64,000 nt of DNA from Auritidibacter sp. Marseille-P8566. GTDB lineage: Bacteria > Actinomycetota > Actinomycetes > Actinomycetales > Microbacteriaceae. The stretch is taken from positions 62,001 to 126,000 of the forward strand of contig CAMDEE010000004.1 in assembly GCA_945895375.1 (NCBI GenBank). The letters are read 5' to 3'. The position numbers and the translations under genes are program-made. The notes below the pieces were generated by a model. It saw nothing but the letters and a program-made list of their open reading frames with translations. It was not told where the DNA came from and made no database searches. Each line of letters opens with the position of its first letter. Position 1 is the stretch's first letter. This document shows positions 35,931-45,200 of the stretch, piece by piece.

Positions 35931-37232
35931 GATTTTTATTGCTTCACCGTGGGCTTGAAGACCCTCTGAATCAGCGATAGAGACTACGTTATTTGAGACC
36001 TCTGACAAGGCTGATTCGCTGTATTGGATGACCTGTTGGGGCCTTAGAAACGTGTGTACGCCCAATCCAGAGCCAAATCTAGCTTGGCCTCCGGTAGGTA
36101 AGACGTGATTAGATCCAGCTAGGTAATCCCCTAGTGAAACTGGCGAATATCCGCCTAGGAAAATAGCTCCAGCATTGGATATTTGGGCTAGCAATGACTC
36201 ATTTTGGCTAGTTTGAATGGACAGGTGCTCAGTGGCATACAGGTCGGCGACTTTAGTGGCCTGGTTCAAGTCCCTGACCAAGACCAAAGCGCTCTGTTGA
36301 CCCTTCAGGGCCTCTAGAATCCTTGTTTTATTGGTTGATGTCGCAAACTGCTCCTCAATTGCTGAACGCACCTTTTCGATGAATTCCCTTGAATCTGTTA
36401 GTAGGACAGCCGCGGCTTGTTCATCGTGTTCGGCTTGAGAAATGAGATCAGCAGCAATAAAAGCTGGGTTGGCTGTGTTATCAGCAATAACCATGATTTC
36501 AGTCGGACCAGCTTCAGAGTCAATTGCTATGACTCCCCTGAGCATTCTCTTAGCAGCAGCAACATAAACATTGCCAGGACCTGTAACAAGATTTACTGGC
36601 TCTAAACCGAGATCTTCAACGCCGTAGGCAAAAGCAATAACAGCAGCAGGGCCACCAATTGTGTAAACATGTCGAACACCTAAAAGTTCTGCTGCTGCAA
36701 GAACTGTTGGATGAGGACGGCCGCCAAAGTCAGCTTGTCCAGGAGTTGCGATCGCTATCTTCTTCACACCGGCAACCAATGCGGGCACGACATTCATGAT
36801 CACACTAGATGGATAGACAGCTTTGCCGCCAGGAACATAGAGTCCAACAGAATCGATTGGTTGCCAACGTTGGGAAACGGTTGCGCCTTGAGCCAACTCT
36901 GTTTCAAAGTTTTCGGGCACAGAAGCGATAGAAACTTTGCGAACTCGTTCAATTGCAATCTCAAGCGAAGCGCGAAGATTTGAATCTAGATTGGCAAGAG
37001 CATCTTTGAGCTCTTCTTGACTTACTCGAATAGGAGAAATATCGATGCCATCGATTTCTTTGGCGATGGCTTCAATGGCTTTAGAGCCTTGAGTCCTAAT
37101 TCTTTCCACAAGTGGTCTGATTACTTCAATTGCTGAATCCAGATCCAAGGATGCTCGTGGAAGTTGGCGCTGAATCTGCTCAGCAGATAGATTGCTGTTA
37201 CTTATATCTAGAAATCTAATCAAATCGCTCAA
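35919..37232 (-). CDS. hisD: Histidinol dehydrogenase HisD
   Basis: A 437-residue zinc enzyme that oxidises L-histidinol to histidine in two NAD-dependent steps. Family segments are SVGLYVPGGKAVYPSSVIMN, the NAD-side VTGPGNVYVAAAK and AGPTEIMVIAD, the zinc-ligand SQAEHDEQAAAVL and the C-terminal ATEHLSIQT and GSNHVLPTGG. The length is typical. The rest of the his operon is not in the window; hisD is a single gene here, divergent from the flavin reductase gene. Confidence 0.96.
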   Translation of the reverse strand: MSDLIRFLDISNSNLSAEQIQRQLPRASLDLDSAIEVIRPLVERIRTQGSKAIEAIAKEIDGIDISPIRVSQEELKDALANLDSNLRASLEIAIERVRKVSIASVPENFETELAQGATVSQRWQPIDSVGLYVPGGKAVYPSSVIMNVVPALVAGVKKIAIATPGQADFGGRPHPTVLAAAELLGVRHVYTIGGPAAVIAFAYGVEDLGLEPVNLVTGPGNVYVAAAKRMLRGVIAIDSEAGPTEIMVIADNTANPAFIAADLISQAEHDEQAAAVLLTDSREFIEKVRSAIEEQFATSTNKTRILEALKGQQSALVLVRDLNQATKVADLYATEHLSIQTSQNESLLAQISNAGAIFLGGYSPVSLGDYLAGSNHVLPTGGQARFGSGLGVHTFLRPQQVIQYSESALSEVSNNVVSIADSEGLQAHGEAIKIRFQ

Positions 37233-37338
37233 GTTGGAAACTTCCTATTAGTTGCTCTATTTTAGGACAGTTAATTCAAGATTCACTGATATACCCTTCG
37301 GCTGGGTTAACCTTGAATTCGATAAAGGAAAAACATCC

Positions 37339-37836
37339 ATGGAGAATATCTCAAACAGCACTGAGGCCCTCAAGCAAGCCTTCAGGCGGCACGCATCCGG
37401 CGTATGTGTAATAACGCTCAACAATGCTGAAGGAGAACCTGTTGGCTTCACAGCGACATCTGTGACTTCTCTTGGCTCTGACCCTGCTCTAGCAACATTC
37501 AATGTTGCTAGAGGAGCTAGCAGTTGGCCTGGATTGAAATCTGCTGAATACGTCTCCATCCAAATGCTAAACGAGAGCTCTCTCGCACTCGCTCAGAAAA
37601 TGAGCCAAGATCACACAAAGAGATTTTTGGATGATGATTGGTTTGTCCATGAGAAAACTGGTCTACCAATCTTTCACAAAGTGAACGCCGTTCTGATTGG
37701 AAGAATTATTGAAAGACATGAAGTTGCAGCCAACGCTGTAATCGTTGTTGAGATTATTGAAGGCCTACTGGCCGAAGAGCTCCCCAGTTTGCTCTACCAC
37801 CAAAGGGGCTATGTCATCCCCGGCGACAGAATCTAA
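37339..37836 (+). CDS. Flavin reductase domain protein (FMN-binding split barrel)
   Basis: A 165-residue protein with the flavin reductase fold: FRRHASGVCVITL, GFTATSVTSLGSDPALATFN, and the His/Asp-containing HEVAANAVIVVEI segment, ending LLYHQRGYVIPGDRI. Such proteins reduce free flavin or are the reductase part of two-component monooxygenases. The ATG at 37339 is chosen over the longer frame to 37252 because of AAAGGA about 9 bases upstream and because the family starts near here. Its last 72 bp overlap the convergent dnaE gene. Confidence 0.88.
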   Translation: MENISNSTEALKQAFRRHASGVCVITLNNAEGEPVGFTATSVTSLGSDPALATFNVARGASSWPGLKSAEYVSIQMLNESSLALAQKMSQDHTKRFLDDDWFVHEKTGLPIFHKVNAVLIGRIIERHEVAANAVIVVEIIEGLLAEELPSLLYHQRGYVIPGDRI

Positions 37837-40800
37837 ACCTTCATTCTGTTTCATATCTGAAAGTTCAACCAGGTTATCCAAAGCAGAAGTTCCGAAATAC
37901 TGCTTCACTTCTGAAATCAATGCATCGCCAACGAATACCTTGTGCTTGAGGCGATACGGGGTTACTCCTTCAGAGGTTTTCATCAGCAAGTTAACTTCTG
38001 TTTGCCCTGGGTAGCGCTTGAAGATACCATCTAGCAGTTCAATGTTCTTCTTGGTTGAAAGATGCTCAGGAATGCTGATTTTCAAAGGCCCTACGAAGTT
38101 TGACTCTTCTTTTTCAAGAACCCTAATGTCATAGACGTTTAGTGAGAACCCGTCATCGCGAGGACGCATCTTGCCTCTGATGGCAACCATTGTGTCGACC
38201 TTCAACTTATCAATGTGCTCTTGGTAAGTCTTGTTAAAAATCATCAGAGTGGTTTCACCTTCGAGATCTTCGATGGTTAGGTTGGCATAAATGTTTCCAG
38301 ACTTACGAGCTGTCTTTACCTCTACGACGGTGATTAGACCTGCCAAAGTCACCGGCTCGGTATCAACGAAGTTAGTTCTTGTGTTAAAAGATTCAATGGT
38401 TTCAGTTGCGCTACTTCTAAGTTTGCTTTCTGCTCCTTGGAGAGGATGCGCACTGACATAGAGACCGAGCATCTCTCTTTCGAGGCTCAGTAGTTGACGC
38501 TGCGGCCACTCTTCCAAATTGGCAATCTTGTAGCTTGTTTCATCTGAATCAAATTCACCAAAGAGATCGCTATCGCCTGTTGATTTAGATTTCTTGGCTT
38601 TGATCTCAGCTGCAATAATCTCCTCGTGGACTTCGAAGAGCGCTCTTCTTGAAATACCAAAGGAATCAAACGCTCCTGCTTTGATTAGAGATTCAATTAC
38701 CTTCTTGGTGCAAACCGATGCAGGAACCTTGGATACGAAATCTTGAAAAGACTCAAATCTTCCTTCTGCTTCGCGAGTCCTTATTATTTCTTGAACGACA
38801 CCTAGACCAACGTTTCGAATTGCTTCCAAACCGAAACGAATATCTTTACCAACTGCTCTGAAGTCTGCAATTGAGTCGTTCACATCAGGAGGCAGGACCT
38901 GGATGCCAGACCTTCTTGCCTCGCTCAGATAAACGCCTAGACGATCTCTAGAACTTCTAACCGAGGTTAAAAGCGCGGCCATGTACTCCTGAGGGTAGTT
39001 AGCCTTCATGTATGCAGTCCAGTAAGACAGCACTCCATAAGCAGCGCTGTGTGCCTTATTGAAGGCGTAGTCCGCGAACGGAAGCAGAGTTTCCCAAAGC
39101 TTGTCAATCACTGCAGCGCTAAATCCATTTTGTTTCATACCTGCGGTGAAAGTTGTCTTCTGTTCGCCTAGAACATCTTTTAGCTTTTTACCCATCGCAC
39201 TTCGAAGTGCATCAGCTTGAACCAAAGAGAAGTTAGCAACCTTTTGAGCAACGGCCATAACCTGCTCTTGATAAACGATGAGTCCATATGTTGGACCAAG
39301 AATCTCCGCTAACGGCTCTTCTAGATCAGGATGAATGGTTTCAGGCTGCTCGTTGCCATTTTTTCTATGCGCATAGGAAGTGTGTGAACCCATACCCATA
39401 GGTCCAGGTCTATACAAAGCAATAGCTGCAGAAATATGCTCAAACTTTGAAGGCTTCAGAATCTTTAGAAGCGAACGCATTTGTGCACCATCTAGCTGGA
39501 ACACTCCAAGAGTCTCACCTCGCGAGAGCATTTCGTAGGTAGCAGCATCGCCATCTAAGTCAAGATCTTCTAGAACGACAGTCTCACCTCGGTTAGACAA
39601 AGCATTCTCAATTGACTTATCTAAAACAGTTAGGTTTCTAAGACCTAGGAAGTCCATCTTCACAAGACCAAGATCTTCACAAGGCTTCTGGGCGAAGGCT
39701 GTAATGATTGCGCCATCATCATCACGTCGAATGACCGGAATTACATCGAGTAGTGGCACAGCGGACATGATCACACCAGCAGCGTGCACGCTAGTTTGTC
39801 GCTTAAGTCCTTCTAATCCTCTTGCCAATTCAAATACTTGCCTTGCCTCAGGATCTTCCTCGAGAATTCTTCTGAACTCAGCAGCCTCTTTGTATCGACT
39901 CTTTGAGTCAGTGCTAGTGGCTGCTGCAACAACCACCTGTTCGAACTCAACTGAGTCTTCTCCTTCTTCGAACTCGTCGTCAAAGGACTCTTCGCTTAAT
40001 AGTTCAACAACTGGTTTGAGATTGGGGTCTTCAACCATCTCTCTTAAAGTCATTTCCTTACCAAGAACCATCGGAGGCATAGCCTTAGTCAGCTTCTCCC
40101 CTACTGCGTAATCCATGCCTAGAACCCTTGCTGAATCCCTCAGAGCCTGTCTTGCCTTGATTGTTCCGTAGGTAATAATCTGCGCAACTCTGTCATCACC
40201 ATACTTCTCAGTGACATAGCGAATAACTTCTCCGCGACGACGATCATCGAAGTCCACATCGATATCTGGCAAGCTCTTACGGCTTGGGTTTAGGAATCTT
40301 TCGAAGATCAATCCGTACTTGATTGGATCAAGTGCTGTGATTCCTAATACATAGGAAACTAGAGAACCAGCTGCTGAACCACGACCTGGGCCAACTCTGA
40401 TTCCCTGCGCTCTAGCCCAAGAAATAAAGTCAGCTACCACAAGGAAATAACCTGGGAAGTTCATGTTCTTGATTACTTCAATTTCGTATGCAATACGTTC
40501 TTGATACTCAGGAGCGATGTTTGATCCGAAACGTTCTTTCATGCCGGCAGTGACTTCTTGCTCAAACCATGAAGCTTCAGTGTGACCCTCAGGAACTTCG
40601 AATCTTGGCATGAGGTTTCTCTCCTCAAAACTGATATTCGAACGCTCAGCAACTATCAAAGTGTTGTCACAAGCTTCAGGGAACTCAGCAAAGAGTTCGC
40701 GCATTTGTCTTGCGCTCTTCAGGTAATAGCCTTCACCATCAAACTTGAATCTTTTCTCGTCAGTTAGTTGAGTTCCAGTTTGAAGACAGAGCAGTGCCTC

Positions 40801-41496
40801 TTGAGCAGTAACGTGACCTGGCTCGGTGTAGTGCAAGTCATTGGTGGCAAGCAGAGGTATGCCGAGGTCTTTCGAGAGCTTAATCAAGTCAGCGAAGGAC
40901 CTGCGCTCAACGCTAGCTCCGTGATCCATAATCTCGATGTAGTAGTTATCTTTACCAAAGATATCTCTGAACTCTGCAGCTGTTTCTAGAGCTTCTTTGT
41001 ATTGGCCTAAACGAAGTCGAGTTTGAACTTCACCACCGGCACAACCAGAGGTAGCAATTATTCCCTTGGCATGTTTGGCAAGTAGTTCTCTATCCATTCT
41101 TGGTTGGAAGTAATAGCCCTCTAGCCATGCAAAGGAACTTAACTTGAAGAGATTCATCATGCTGTCGTTATCAGTTGAAAGCATGGTTAAGTGCGAGTAA
41201 GAACCTTTGGAAAGATCGTCATCTCCCCCATCTGCCCAGTAGGTTCTAGTCTTATCAAGTCTTGAACCTGGAGCTAGATAAGCTTCGATACCAATAATCG
41301 GCTTGATGCCTTTTTTAGTTGCCTTCTGCCAGAACTCATATGCACCAAAGTTGTTTCCATGGTCAGTGATGGCAATCGCCGGCATTTCAAACTCGACGGC
41401 CTTATCTAGAAGCTCGTCAATCTTGGCTGCTCCATCAAGCATGGAGTAATCCGTATGCACGTGAAGGTGCACAAAGTTATCGCTACTTGATGTCAT
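37765..41496 (-). CDS. dnaE: DNA polymerase III alpha subunit DnaE
   Basis: A 1243-residue replicative polymerase. The N-terminal PHP domain starts with HLHVHTDYS (His10, His12, His14) and has ITDHGN. The polymerase active site is in PGRGSAAGSLVSYVLGIT and PDIDVDFDDRRRGEVI; helix-hairpin-helix and OB-fold regions follow (TLAGLITVVEVKTARKSGN). PHP metal ligands look intact, consistent with proofreading by the polymerase chain. It is longer than many DnaE1 proteins, partly through an acidic insertion near residues 510-535. The last ~24 codons lie antisense to the flavin reductase gene. Confidence 0.96.
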   Translation of the reverse strand: MTSSSDNFVHLHVHTDYSMLDGAAKIDELLDKAVEFEMPAIAITDHGNNFGAYEFWQKATKKGIKPIIGIEAYLAPGSRLDKTRTYWADGGDDDLSKGSYSHLTMLSTDNDSMMNLFKLSSFAWLEGYYFQPRMDRELLAKHAKGIIATSGCAGGEVQTRLRLGQYKEALETAAEFRDIFGKDNYYIEIMDHGASVERRSFADLIKLSKDLGIPLLATNDLHYTEPGHVTAQEALLCLQTGTQLTDEKRFKFDGEGYYLKSARQMRELFAEFPEACDNTLIVAERSNISFEERNLMPRFEVPEGHTEASWFEQEVTAGMKERFGSNIAPEYQERIAYEIEVIKNMNFPGYFLVVADFISWARAQGIRVGPGRGSAAGSLVSYVLGITALDPIKYGLIFERFLNPSRKSLPDIDVDFDDRRRGEVIRYVTEKYGDDRVAQIITYGTIKARQALRDSARVLGMDYAVGEKLTKAMPPMVLGKEMTLREMVEDPNLKPVVELLSEESFDDEFEEGEDSVEFEQVVVAAATSTDSKSRYKEAAEFRRILEEDPEARQVFELARGLEGLKRQTSVHAAGVIMSAVPLLDVIPVIRRDDDGAIITAFAQKPCEDLGLVKMDFLGLRNLTVLDKSIENALSNRGETVVLEDLDLDGDAATYEMLSRGETLGVFQLDGAQMRSLLKILKPSKFEHISAAIALYRPGPMGMGSHTSYAHRKNGNEQPETIHPDLEEPLAEILGPTYGLIVYQEQVMAVAQKVANFSLVQADALRSAMGKKLKDVLGEQKTTFTAGMKQNGFSAAVIDKLWETLLPFADYAFNKAHSAAYGVLSYWTAYMKANYPQEYMAALLTSVRSSRDRLGVYLSEARRSGIQVLPPDVNDSIADFRAVGKDIRFGLEAIRNVGLGVVQEIIRTREAEGRFESFQDFVSKVPASVCTKKVIESLIKAGAFDSFGISRRALFEVHEEIIAAEIKAKKSKSTGDSDLFGEFDSDETSYKIANLEEWPQRQLLSLEREMLGLYVSAHPLQGAESKLRSSATETIESFNTRTNFVDTEPVTLAGLITVVEVKTARKSGNIYANLTIEDLEGETTLMIFNKTYQEHIDKLKVDTMVAIRGKMRPRDDGFSLNVYDIRVLEKEESNFVGPLKISIPEHLSTKKNIELLDGIFKRYPGQTEVNLLMKTSEGVTPYRLKHKVFVGDALISEVKQYFGTSALDNLVELSDMKQNEGLDSVAGDDIAPLVVEQTGELFGQ

Positions 41497-41582
41497 TTCT
41501 TACTTATCTGTGGTTGATTTGGCTCGGGGAAATAGCCTAACTCGTGCCGCCGTCATACATTTTCAGGCTCTCCGCCTTGAGG

Positions 41583-42509
41583 CTAGGTAGTTCTAAGCAC
41601 CTCGAGGGCATGGACAAGATCTTCTGGATAGGAACTCTCAAAAGTTACGTACTCGCCCTTAGTTGGATGAATAAAACCTAGTTTCATGGCGTGTAGGAAC
41701 TGTCTGTCAAGGCCTAGCCTTTGGGCAAGCTTCGAATCACAACCATAGAGGGTATCCCCAGCCAAAGGATGTTTGAAAGCAGCCAGATGAACTCTAATCT
41801 GATGAGTTCTACCTGTTTCCAACTCAATTTCAAGAAGCGATGCTGCTTGGAATGCTTCAAGTGTTTTGTAATGGGTAAGCGAGGGTTTGCCATTCTCGGT
41901 GACAGCAAACTTATACTCGTGCTTTAGATGTCTACCAATAGGAGCATCAATCGTTCCTGAACTTGGATCAGGGTGACCTTGAGCTAGAGCGTGATAGGTC
42001 TTATCAACTACTCGATCTCTAAATGCTTGCTTCATTCGACTGTATGCAACTTCAGTTTTTGTTAGCACCATAAGTCCACTAGTTCCAACATCAAGTCTTG
42101 AAACAATTCCCTGACGTTCAGCAACTCCACTGGTTGACATCTCAATGCCAAGAGCAAGTAGTGCGCCACCAACACTTGGTCCATCCCAACCAACTGAAGG
42201 ATGGGCCGCTACACCTGCTGGCTTATCAACAACAACAATGTCGTGGTCTTGATAAACCACTGTCAAACCTTCAACGTTTTCGGCAACTAGTTCTAGAGCT
42301 GCTTTTGGTTTAGGTAGAGTGATTCTTAGCCAAGCATCGGTCACTAAAGAATCAGATTTTCCAAGTATTCGATCACTCTGCTGTACTAGACCTGATTCGA
42401 GCATTGCTGCAACTGCTGACCGTGACATGCCAAGTAACTTGGCAATACCCGCATCAGCTCTTGAGCCACCTAAACCCTCTGGGACTTGAACAAGTTTTTC
42501 CTCATTCAC
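41583..42509 (-). CDS. RluA/RluD family pseudouridine synthase
   Basis: A 308-residue enzyme with an N-terminal S4-like RNA-binding domain ([21 protein letters not shown]) and the catalytic motif [19 protein letters not shown], with Asp as nucleophile. [11 protein letters not shown] is the third family motif. It isomerises uridines in rRNA, probably like RluD. It overlaps lspA by 4 bp; the lspA-rluD pair is widely conserved. An 86-bp gap separates it from dnaE. Confidence 0.94.
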   Translation of the reverse strand: MNEEKLVQVPEGLGGSRADAGIAKLLGMSRSAVAAMLESGLVQQSDRILGKSDSLVTDAWLRITLPKPKAALELVAENVEGLTVVYQDHDIVVVDKPAGVAAHPSVGWDGPSVGGALLALGIEMSTSGVAERQGIVSRLDVGTSGLMVLTKTEVAYSRMKQAFRDRVVDKTYHALAQGHPDPSSGTIDAPIGRHLKHEYKFAVTENGKPSLTHYKTLEAFQAASLLEIELETGRTHQIRVHLAAFKHPLAGDTLYGCDSKLAQRLGLDRQFLHAMKLGFIHPTKGEYVTFESSYPEDLVHALEVLRTT

Positions 42510-43003
42510 TTTGACCCACCAAATTTTTCGCCTTTGACAACTTTGAGCGCAATCAAGAAGGCAGCAGAAGAGATTGCCATGTCTGCAATGTTGAAGATAG
42601 GAAAGTTGAAGGGTATTTGAATGAAGTCAACTACGTGACCGTTAGGAAAGCCTGGGTTTCTAAACAATCTATCGATAAGGTTTCCTGAAACACCACCTAG
42701 TGCAACACCAGCGAGTATCAGCCAACTTTTGGTTTTGAATTTCGGGCCAAACCATAACAGCGCCATACAGACGATGGAGGCAAGCAGAGTGAATACCCAG
42801 GTGTTAGCTCCGCCAAGTGAGAATGCGGCTCTGTCATTGAAGGCAAGGGTGAACCAGAGGACTTCTGGAATAACCGAAACAGGTTGGTAGAGTTCAAGGA
42901 ATCTCAGAGCCAACGCTTTAGTTACCTGATCCATTGCAACAATGCTTAGCCCAACCCCTAAAAAGGTTAGCGTTGCTTTGTTGAAGGGCTGGCTCGTAGT
43001 CAA
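42506..43003 (-). CDS. lspA: Lipoprotein signal peptidase LspA
   Basis: A 165-residue aspartic membrane peptidase with four helices. The catalytic aspartates are in GNLIDRLFR and in FNIADMAI, each in the family context (NxxDR and the F-N-x-A-D motif). It cleaves prolipoprotein signal peptides before the lipidated cysteine. Together with Lnt it gives this window two of the three lipoprotein maturation enzymes. It starts 5 bp after divIVA. Confidence 0.95.
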   Translation of the reverse strand: MTTSQPFNKATLTFLGVGLSIVAMDQVTKALALRFLELYQPVSVIPEVLWFTLAFNDRAAFSLGGANTWVFTLLASIVCMALLWFGPKFKTKSWLILAGVALGGVSGNLIDRLFRNPGFPNGHVVDFIQIPFNFPIFNIADMAISSAAFLIALKVVKGEKFGGSK

Positions 43004-43008
43004 CTAAA

Positions 43009-43659
43009 TCAGATTTGGAAGGTCTGGTTGGAAATTTGAGTTGGCCCGGTAGGAGTCTTAGGAGCTGTTGAGTTAGCAGCTTCAAGATCACTTAGTTGAC
43101 CTTCAATGTATGACTTGAGCTTTGCTCTGTAGTCTCTCTCAAAGTTTCTTAGAGTCTGTAGGTCGTTCTCAGCCAAAGCCTTCTCTTGCTCAAGTCTTGA
43201 CATGTCTGCACGGTGCTGAGCTTCTGCTTCTCTAACAATTCTTGCTGCGGTTGCGTGGCCTTCAGCAACTAGCGCATCGCGCTTTTCAAGTCCTTCACGA
43301 ACGTGCTCTTCGTGAAGCTTACGGGCAAGCTGCAAGAGGTTGTTGGTGTTGTTTGATTCGAATGAACCCATGTCGGCAGCTGCTTGAGGGAATGCTTCAT
43401 TAGCTGATGTTGACTCTGGAATAGATGCTTCAGCAGTGTTGACCTGCTGAACTAGAGTTGCACCACTTCTCTGAAGTTCAGTCAATCTTGCATCGGCTGC
43501 CAATAGACGCTGTCTTAGATCTTCGTTCTCTTGGGAAATGCGACGCATTTCGAGGACAACCTCGTCAAGGAAGTCATCAACTTCGTCCTGATCATATCCT
43601 TCACGGAATTTGGTTGGCTGGAATCTCTTGTTTACGACGTCTTCTGGAGTCAACGGCAT
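43009..43659 (-). CDS. divIVA: DivIVA/Wag31 polar growth and septation protein
   Basis: A 216-residue coiled-coil protein. The membrane-binding N-terminus MPLTPEDVVNKRF and the following REGYDQDEVDDFLDEV are diagnostic of DivIVA domains. Two coiled-coil blocks are separated by an Ala/Ser-rich linker at about 85-110. It marks negatively curved membrane and recruits wall synthesis to the poles. The ATG at 43659 is chosen over the frame start at 43686 because AGGGAG lies upstream and the protein must begin at the conserved Met-Pro-Leu-Thr. Confidence 0.95.
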   Translation of the reverse strand: MPLTPEDVVNKRFQPTKFREGYDQDEVDDFLDEVVLEMRRISQENEDLRQRLLAADARLTELQRSGATLVQQVNTAEASIPESTSANEAFPQAAADMGSFESNNTNNLLQLARKLHEEHVREGLEKRDALVAEGHATAARIVREAEAQHRADMSRLEQEKALAENDLQTLRNFERDYRAKLKSYIEGQLSDLEAANSTAPKTPTGPTQISNQTFQI

Positions 43660-43736
43660 CGCAATCTCCCTATTCTTATCGGCCACATATTCTTGTGGAA
43701 TCGGTCAAAAGTTAAGGCTACCCTACCTTGGGCAAT

Positions 43737-44024
43737 CTAGATGATTGTTCTTAACAGGGCCTCCAGGACTATCAGTAATACAAAGAGCACCAAAACTGAT
43801 AGATCCAGGTAGCCTCCACCAAGCCTTATTGGCTTGATTATCCTAGAAAGAGGCTTGATAGCCCAGTCAGTAAGGGTGTAGGCAAGCTCCGAAAGTATCA
43901 GGACCAAGCCCTTCGGCCTGAAGTTAGGGTTCATGGCCCTTACCCAATCCAAGATTATGCGGGCAAGAAGCACAAGCCTAAAGATGTCTAGAAGGCCAAT
44001 AAGTAAGGCAGCAATTTGAGCCAA
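43737..44024 (-). CDS. YggT family membrane protein
   Basis: A 95-residue protein with two hydrophobic helices around an amphipathic loop. The family signature is present as RIILDWVRAMNP and the Pro-Leu-Ser-Arg-Ile-Ile-Lys-Pro segment. YggT proteins between sepF and divIVA are linked to division and osmotic tolerance, but the mechanism is unclear. It lies 12 bp after sepF. Confidence 0.9.
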   Translation of the reverse strand: MAQIAALLIGLLDIFRLVLLARIILDWVRAMNPNFRPKGLVLILSELAYTLTDWAIKPLSRIIKPIRLGGGYLDLSVLVLFVLLIVLEALLRTII

Positions 44025-44036
44025 AATCAGGCCCTA

Positions 44037-44450
44037 CTAAGGTCGAACGATCAGGCGGTCGCCCTCAGCTTCAAGGACGTCATCGGCATCAGGATCGATT
44101 TCGACGCCGTTTGGAGCTAGCAGGTAAACAGTTTCAGCAACACGCTTGGATTCGCCCAAAAGACCTGCCTTTAGACCTGCCATGAAATCCACCAGTCTTC
44201 TAGTTTCAGCATCACTCATCAGGTGAACGTTCACGATTACGGGAACACCTTCACGAAGCAGGTCAGCAATTAGACCAGCTTCACCATAGCTCTGCGGGGT
44301 AACAGTTTCAATGCTTGCAACTTCGTTGCCACGTCTTGATGGGCGAGGTGCTCTGACTCTTGAAGAAGAGGTGCGGGCTTCAGAGCTTACAGGCGCTCCT
44401 TCGGCTGGAGGCATGAGAAATTTCTTTAGACTACCTAGAACTCCGGACAT
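44037..44450 (-). CDS. sepF: Cell division protein SepF
   Basis: A 137-residue protein. The N-terminal amphipathic helix (GVLGSLKKFLMPP) is shorter than usual and leads into a basic/Ser-rich linker and a C-terminal SepF fold with VIVNVHLMSDAETRRLVDFM and GLKAGLLGESKRV. SepF anchors FtsZ to the membrane in actinobacteria, which lack FtsA. AAAGGAG five bases upstream of the ATG at 44450 decides this start over 44477. Confidence 0.94.
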   Translation of the reverse strand: MSGVLGSLKKFLMPPAEGAPVSSEARTSSSRVRAPRPSRRGNEVASIETVTPQSYGEAGLIADLLREGVPVIVNVHLMSDAETRRLVDFMAGLKAGLLGESKRVAETVYLLAPNGVEIDPDADDVLEAEGDRLIVRP

Positions 44451-44497
44451 AACGTCTCCTTTGCTAAACCCCGACAACTCAAGATTAAGCCCAAGAA

Positions 44498-45193
44498 CTA
44501 ACGCTTTCCTGTAATGGCGGTGCCTATTCTCAAGTGTGTCGCACCGTAACCAATGGCCTGTTCAAAGTCCCCCGACATCCCCGCGGAGATGTATTTTGCT
44601 GAGCTAGAAAGGGTCTGCACCTGTTGGCTTGAATTTAGAATACGTTCGAAATCAACAGCAGGATCGACATCCAAACCAGCCACTCCCATGACTCCCAGCA
44701 GCCTCAACTGTGGAACAGCCAGAACTTGCTCGGTGAACGCAGAAAGGGTCTTAGGCTCGATTCCACCCCTATTTGGGTCATCGGTAAGGTTTAGCTCAAT
44801 GAAGACATCTAGCGCTCTCTCAGGTGTCTTTGCCAGGTGTTTTGCCAGCTCATTTAGCAGAGAGGCTCTGTCCAGAGAATGCAATACAGAACTGTAGGTA
44901 AGCATGGATTTGACCTTGTTTGTCTGCAGTTGACCCACAAAATGCCAAGTCGGGGCAAGCTGACCTGGGCTGAGTGCTTGAGCTAATTGTTGAGCCTTTG
45001 CGGCTGCTTCTTGATCACGGTTTTCCCCAAACTGGTTCTCCCCCAGACCAAGAAGTTCGAGAGCAAGCTCAAAACCATGATTCTTGGTTACCACCACAAG
45101 TTCAATTTCATCTGAAGAGCGATTAGCCGCTTTGGCTGCTAAATCAATTCTTTGATGAATCGACTCGAGACGATCTTTCAGACTGGCTTCCAA
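44498..45193 (-). CDS. YggS family PLP-binding protein (PLPBP)
   Basis: A 231-residue fold-type III PLP protein. The PLP Lys is in LVVVTKNHG, and FGENRDQEAAAK and the C-terminal LSAGMS-equivalent (ISAGMSGDFEQAIGYGATHL, with LRIGTAI) complete the family. It buffers PLP and amino acid pools and has no known catalytic activity. The start is TTG, 7 bp after the ftsZ stop, with AAGGA upstream. The pgeF-type gene usually found between ftsZ and this gene is absent. Confidence 0.93.
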   Translation of the reverse strand: MEASLKDRLESIHQRIDLAAKAANRSSDEIELVVVTKNHGFELALELLGLGENQFGENRDQEAAAKAQQLAQALSPGQLAPTWHFVGQLQTNKVKSMLTYSSVLHSLDRASLLNELAKHLAKTPERALDVFIELNLTDDPNRGGIEPKTLSAFTEQVLAVPQLRLLGVMGVAGLDVDPAVDFERILNSSQQVQTLSSSAKYISAGMSGDFEQAIGYGATHLRIGTAITGKR

Positions 45194-45200
45194 GATGTCC

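Noticed and set aside
41497-41582. Inverted repeat tagcct/aggcta between the pseudouridine synthase gene and dnaE
   Set aside because: The 6-bp arms are separated by more than 40 bases and would not form a stable terminator; probably chance.
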